Assembly: GCF_014205335.1 (NCBI RefSeq)
Contig: NZ_JACHNH010000001.1
Span: 8,240,501 to 8,304,500 of the forward strand
From: Amorphoplanes digitatis
Lineage (GTDB): Bacteria > Actinomycetota > Actinomycetes > Mycobacteriales > Micromonosporaceae
Direction of reading: 5' to 3'
Length of the DNA: 64,000 bases
This document shows positions 61,414-64,000 of this stretch, piece after piece. The notes beneath the pieces were generated by a model. The model had not been told where the DNA came from and did not search any database. It saw nothing but the letters and a program-made list of their open reading frames with translations. Both the position numbers and the translations under genes were made by a program. How positions within the stretch are numbered: the stretch's first letter is position 1; each line of letters begins with the position of its first letter.

Positions 61414-63600
61414 TCAGGCCGTCGGGACCAGTTCCCGGTCCTGCGCCTCCGGCTCCACCGCCGGGGGTGGTTCGTGGGCGATTTCCGGGAGCCAGCCGAG
61501 CCAGCGGGGTAGCCACCAGTTCTTCTCGCCCAGCAGGGCCATCACCCCCGGCAGCAGCACGGCGCGGATGATTGTCGCGTCCAGCAGGACCGCCGCCGCC
61601 AGGCCTACGCCCAGTTCCTTGGTGGCGGTGAGCGGGAGGGTCGCGAAGAGCGCGAAGACCGCCACCATGACCACCGCGGCGCTGGTGATCACGCCCGCCG
61701 TGCCGCCGATGCCCTGTGAGACCGCCTGGCGGGTCGGCAGGCCCCGGTCGTGGCCCTCACGGATCCGGCTCAGCACGAAGACGTGGTAGTCCATCGAGAG
61801 TCCGAACAGGATGATGAAGAGGAACAGCGGCATCCAGTTGGTGATGCCGCCGCCGGACTTGAATTCCAGCAACGACTCGAAGTGGCCGTACTGGAAGATG
61901 AAGACCAGCATTCCGTAGGCCGCCGCGACCGACAGCAGGTTGAGCACCACGCCGGTGACCGCGACCACCACCGAGCGGAACGAGACCAGCAGGAGCAGGA
62001 ACGCCAGCCCCAGGACGAAGCCGAACACCCACGGCAGGGACTCGTCCAGCCGCTTGTTGAAGTCCATGCTCCCGGCGGTGTCACCGGTGACGGCGACCGT
62101 CGCGCCCGGCACCTTGCCGAAGGCGTCCGTCGCCACGCCGCCGCGCAGCAGCTCAACGGCGCGTTCCGAGGTGCGGTCGCTGCCGTTGCCGGCCAGGCCG
62201 ACCGAGACGACCGCGACCGTGCCCGCCGGGTTGACCCGCACGTCGATCGGCTCGCGGAGCTGGCCGGTCGCCGCCGCGGCCCGGCGGAAGTCCGCGAGCG
62301 CGGCGTCGAACCGCGCGCCGCGCACGGTCGGCGCCTTGACGACCACCTCGGCCGGTACGGTCTCGCTCGGGAAGGCCTCGTTGATCTTCACGTAGGTCTG
62401 CACGATCGACGAGTTCGGCGACACGTCCTCGATGCTCTCGCCCTTGGTCCGCATGTCGAGCATCGGCGCGGCGAGCACGCCCAGCACGCCGACGGCCAGC
62501 ACCGTGGAGATCAGCGGCCGGGCCAGCACGACCCGCAGCACCGCACCCCAGACCCGGCCCTCGTTGCGCCGGCGGTACAGGCCCGGGATCTTGAGCGCGT
62601 CGACCCGGTCGCCCAGCGCCGAGAGCAGCGCGGGGAGCACGGTCAGCGAGCCGAGCACCGCGGTGGCCACCACCAGGATCGTGCCGACCGCGAAGCTGGT
62701 GAACGTGGCGTCCTGGGTGAAGAACATGCCGGACATGGCCACGATGACGGTCAGGCCGGAGATCCAGATCGACCGGCCGGACGTCTGCGCGGCGATGACC
62801 AGCGCCCGATGCGGATCGGCGCCGTTGCGGCGCTCGTCGCGCTCCCGGCGGATGTAGAACAGGCAGTAGTCGACGCCGACCGCGAGGCCGACAAGCAGCA
62901 TCACGTGCATCGTCTCGTCGACGGTCGGCGCGAATCGGCTCGCCCCCGCGAGCAGGCCGAACGCGGCGACGACGGCGGTGACGGCGAGGCCGACCGGCAG
63001 CACGGCGGCGACGACCGCCCCGAACGCGACGAGCAGGATGCCGAGCGAGACCGGGATGGAGAGCATCGACAGCCGGGTCAGCCCCTCGTCGAGCGAGTCG
63101 CCGATGAGCTTGTCGCCGCTGGCGTCGCCCGCCTCCGCGACGAGCACGCCGGGGTGCCGCTGCTGCACCTCGGCAACGGCGTCGAGCAGGGGCAGGACCC
63201 GGTCCTTGGCGGTCTCCGGGTCGCCGCTCATGGTGAACGGCACGAGCGTCGACCCGCCGTCCGGCGAGACCAGCGGCTCGGCGACGGCGGCGACGCCCGC
63301 CCGGCCGGTCAGGGTCTTCGTGACGTCGGCGACGGCCTTGTCCCGGTCCGCGCCCTGGATCAGGACCATCTCGCCGGCCGGCCGGACCGGGAAGCCGGCC
63401 TGCTCGACGATCCTGTCGGCCCGGCCCGATTCCCCGTGCCCCTGGTCGGCCATCGTCGCCTCGTGAGAGCCGATCTGTCCACTCGCGATGGTGATGCCGA
63501 CGACGAAGGCGATCCATCCGAGTATCGCGACGGTGCGATGCCGCGCACTCCACAGCGCGGCCCGTGCCGCGAATCCGGTGACATTCTCCGTTTGCTTCAT
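61414..63600 (-). CDS. MMPL-family RND transporter
   Basis: A 728-aa membrane transporter with two MMPL halves. Each half has one helix, a large extracellular loop and five further helices; family motifs are GVDYCLFYIRRERDE (about residue 240) and GLSMDYHVFVLSRIREG (about residue 580). Actinobacterial MMPL proteins export lipids or drug-like compounds by proton exchange. ATG 63600 is used: a TAGCGT (63614-63609) lies eight bases upstream and there is no ribosome site, so a leaderless message is likely; GTG 63627 lies upstream of that -10. A NarL-type response regulator gene lies just upstream. Confidence 0.9.
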   Translation of the reverse strand: MKQTENVTGFAARAALWSARHRTVAILGWIAFVVGITIASGQIGSHEATMADQGHGESGRADRIVEQAGFPVRPAGEMVLIQGADRDKAVADVTKTLTGRAGVAAVAEPLVSPDGGSTLVPFTMSGDPETAKDRVLPLLDAVAEVQQRHPGVLVAEAGDASGDKLIGDSLDEGLTRLSMLSIPVSLGILLVAFGAVVAAVLPVGLAVTAVVAAFGLLAGASRFAPTVDETMHVMLLVGLAVGVDYCLFYIRRERDERRNGADPHRALVIAAQTSGRSIWISGLTVIVAMSGMFFTQDATFTSFAVGTILVVATAVLGSLTVLPALLSALGDRVDALKIPGLYRRRNEGRVWGAVLRVVLARPLISTVLAVGVLGVLAAPMLDMRTKGESIEDVSPNSSIVQTYVKINEAFPSETVPAEVVVKAPTVRGARFDAALADFRRAAAATGQLREPIDVRVNPAGTVAVVSVGLAGNGSDRTSERAVELLRGGVATDAFGKVPGATVAVTGDTAGSMDFNKRLDESLPWVFGFVLGLAFLLLLVSFRSVVVAVTGVVLNLLSVAAAYGMLVFIFQYGHFESLLEFKSGGGITNWMPLFLFIILFGLSMDYHVFVLSRIREGHDRGLPTRQAVSQGIGGTAGVITSAAVVMVAVFALFATLPLTATKELGVGLAAAVLLDATIIRAVLLPGVMALLGEKNWWLPRWLGWLPEIAHEPPPAVEPEAQDRELVPTA

Positions 63601-63660
63601 GCCAACAGACGCTAGGGAGAAAGCCACCAGCTATCGATCCGGTGACCTGGCGCTTCGATG

Positions 63661-63676
63661 GTAGGGCTAACCCTAC
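63661..63676. promoter_or_regulatory. Palindrome upstream of the MMPL gene
   Basis: GTAGGGCTAACCCTAC has 6-bp arms around CTAA. It includes the stop codon of the response regulator and lies about 60-75 bp upstream of the expected MMPL start, the usual position for an activator. The neighbouring NarL-type regulator is the obvious binder. Confidence 0.5.
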
Positions 63677-64000
63677 GACTGCAGGTAGGCCAGCACTGCC
63701 AGCACCCGGCGGTGCTGCTCGGTGTCGGGGGCGAGATCGAGCTTGGTGAAGATGTTGCGGACGTGCTTCTCCACCGCGCCCTCGGTCACCACGATCTTGC
63801 GGGCGATCGCCGTGTTGGAGCGGCCCTCCGCCATCAGGCCGAGGACCTCGCGCTCGCGTGGGGTGAGGTTGCGCAGCGGGTCGTCGCGGCGGCGCCGGAC
63901 CAGCAGCTGGCCGACGACCTCGGGGTCGAGCACGGTGCCGCCGGCCGACACCCGGCGCAGCGCGTCCATGAACTCGGCGATCTCCGCGACCCGGTCCTTG
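63673..64000 (-). CDS. NarL/FixJ-type response regulator, 3' part
   Basis: Only the last 108 residues fall in the window; the gene continues past 64000. The C-terminal LuxR-type HTH is complete: LTPREREVLGLMAEGRSNTA and VEKHVRNIFTKLDL. Before it, DRVAEIAEFMDALRRVSAGG is the end of a typical receiver domain, with output-linker sequence. The cognate histidine kinase is presumably just outside. It ends inside a palindrome 60 bp upstream of the MMPL transporter, which it may regulate. Confidence 0.9.
   Translation of the reverse strand, partial: KDRVAEIAEFMDALRRVSAGGTVLDPEVVGQLLVRRRRDDPLRNLTPREREVLGLMAEGRSNTAIARKIVVTEGAVEKHVRNIFTKLDLAPDTEQHRRVLAVLAYLQS

Overview
The window is GC-rich actinobacterial chromosome, with third-codon G/C almost everywhere and GTG and TTG starts common. 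A SigB/F-type sigma factor, a SARP-type regulator, a Spo0M homologue, a SigE-family ECF sigma factor, many secreted F5/8-type (discoidin) carbohydrate proteins and nonulosonic-acid genes fit a sporulating Micromonosporaceae member such as Actinoplanes. That assignment is inference; no rRNA, tRNA, IS element, phage or CRISPR was seen.

Region 1 (1-13.7 kb) handles sugar uptake. A LacI regulator diverges from an L-rhamnose ABC importer plus rhamnose mutarotase and isomerase; the kinase and aldolase are not here. A perfect 15-bp bidirectional terminator separates it from a second, opposite-strand sugar ABC system (single-domain ATPase, permease, lipoprotein) that faces its own LacI regulator. A secreted F5/8 plus beta-helix protein follows. 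Several promoters here carry a palindromic, LacI-type operator immediately downstream of the -10 box.

Region 2 (14-27 kb): glyA behind a ZTP riboswitch, a 987-aa Tat-exported F5/8 protein, a CopC-type protein, a SigB/F-type sigma factor, a cytoplasmic GH13 enzyme, a membrane sulfatase-fold enzyme and a secreted GH92 alpha-mannosidase with its own promoter and operator.

Region 3 (27-44 kb): DedA, an SDR, a DrrAB-like exporter, a membrane phosphodiesterase translationally coupled to a large SARP regulator, a lipoprotein, a GH18 chitinase, a LamG protein, Spo0M, an orphan PTS enzyme I, and an ECF sigma factor coupled to a membrane beta-propeller protein, then a TPR protein.

Region 4 (44-53 kb): a cyclase-family hydrolase, a GDT1-family Mn exporter behind a yybP-ykoY Mn2+ riboswitch with a visible SD-sequestering hairpin, a secreted tripeptidyl-peptidase-like lipoprotein, a hypothetical protein, an amino-acid permease, a GAF-GGDEF-EAL protein and two overlapping crcB genes.

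Region 5 (53-64 kb): a tightly coupled five-gene surface-glycan cluster (PseH-like acetyltransferase, PseI-like nonulosonate synthase, glycosyltransferase-like protein, unknown protein, beta-helix protein), a membrane GGDEF-EAL protein, a 57-aa CsbD protein, a 29-bp tandem repeat ending in a strong terminator, an MMPL transporter, and the 3' part of a NarL-type response regulator whose stop codon lies inside a palindrome upstream of the MMPL gene.
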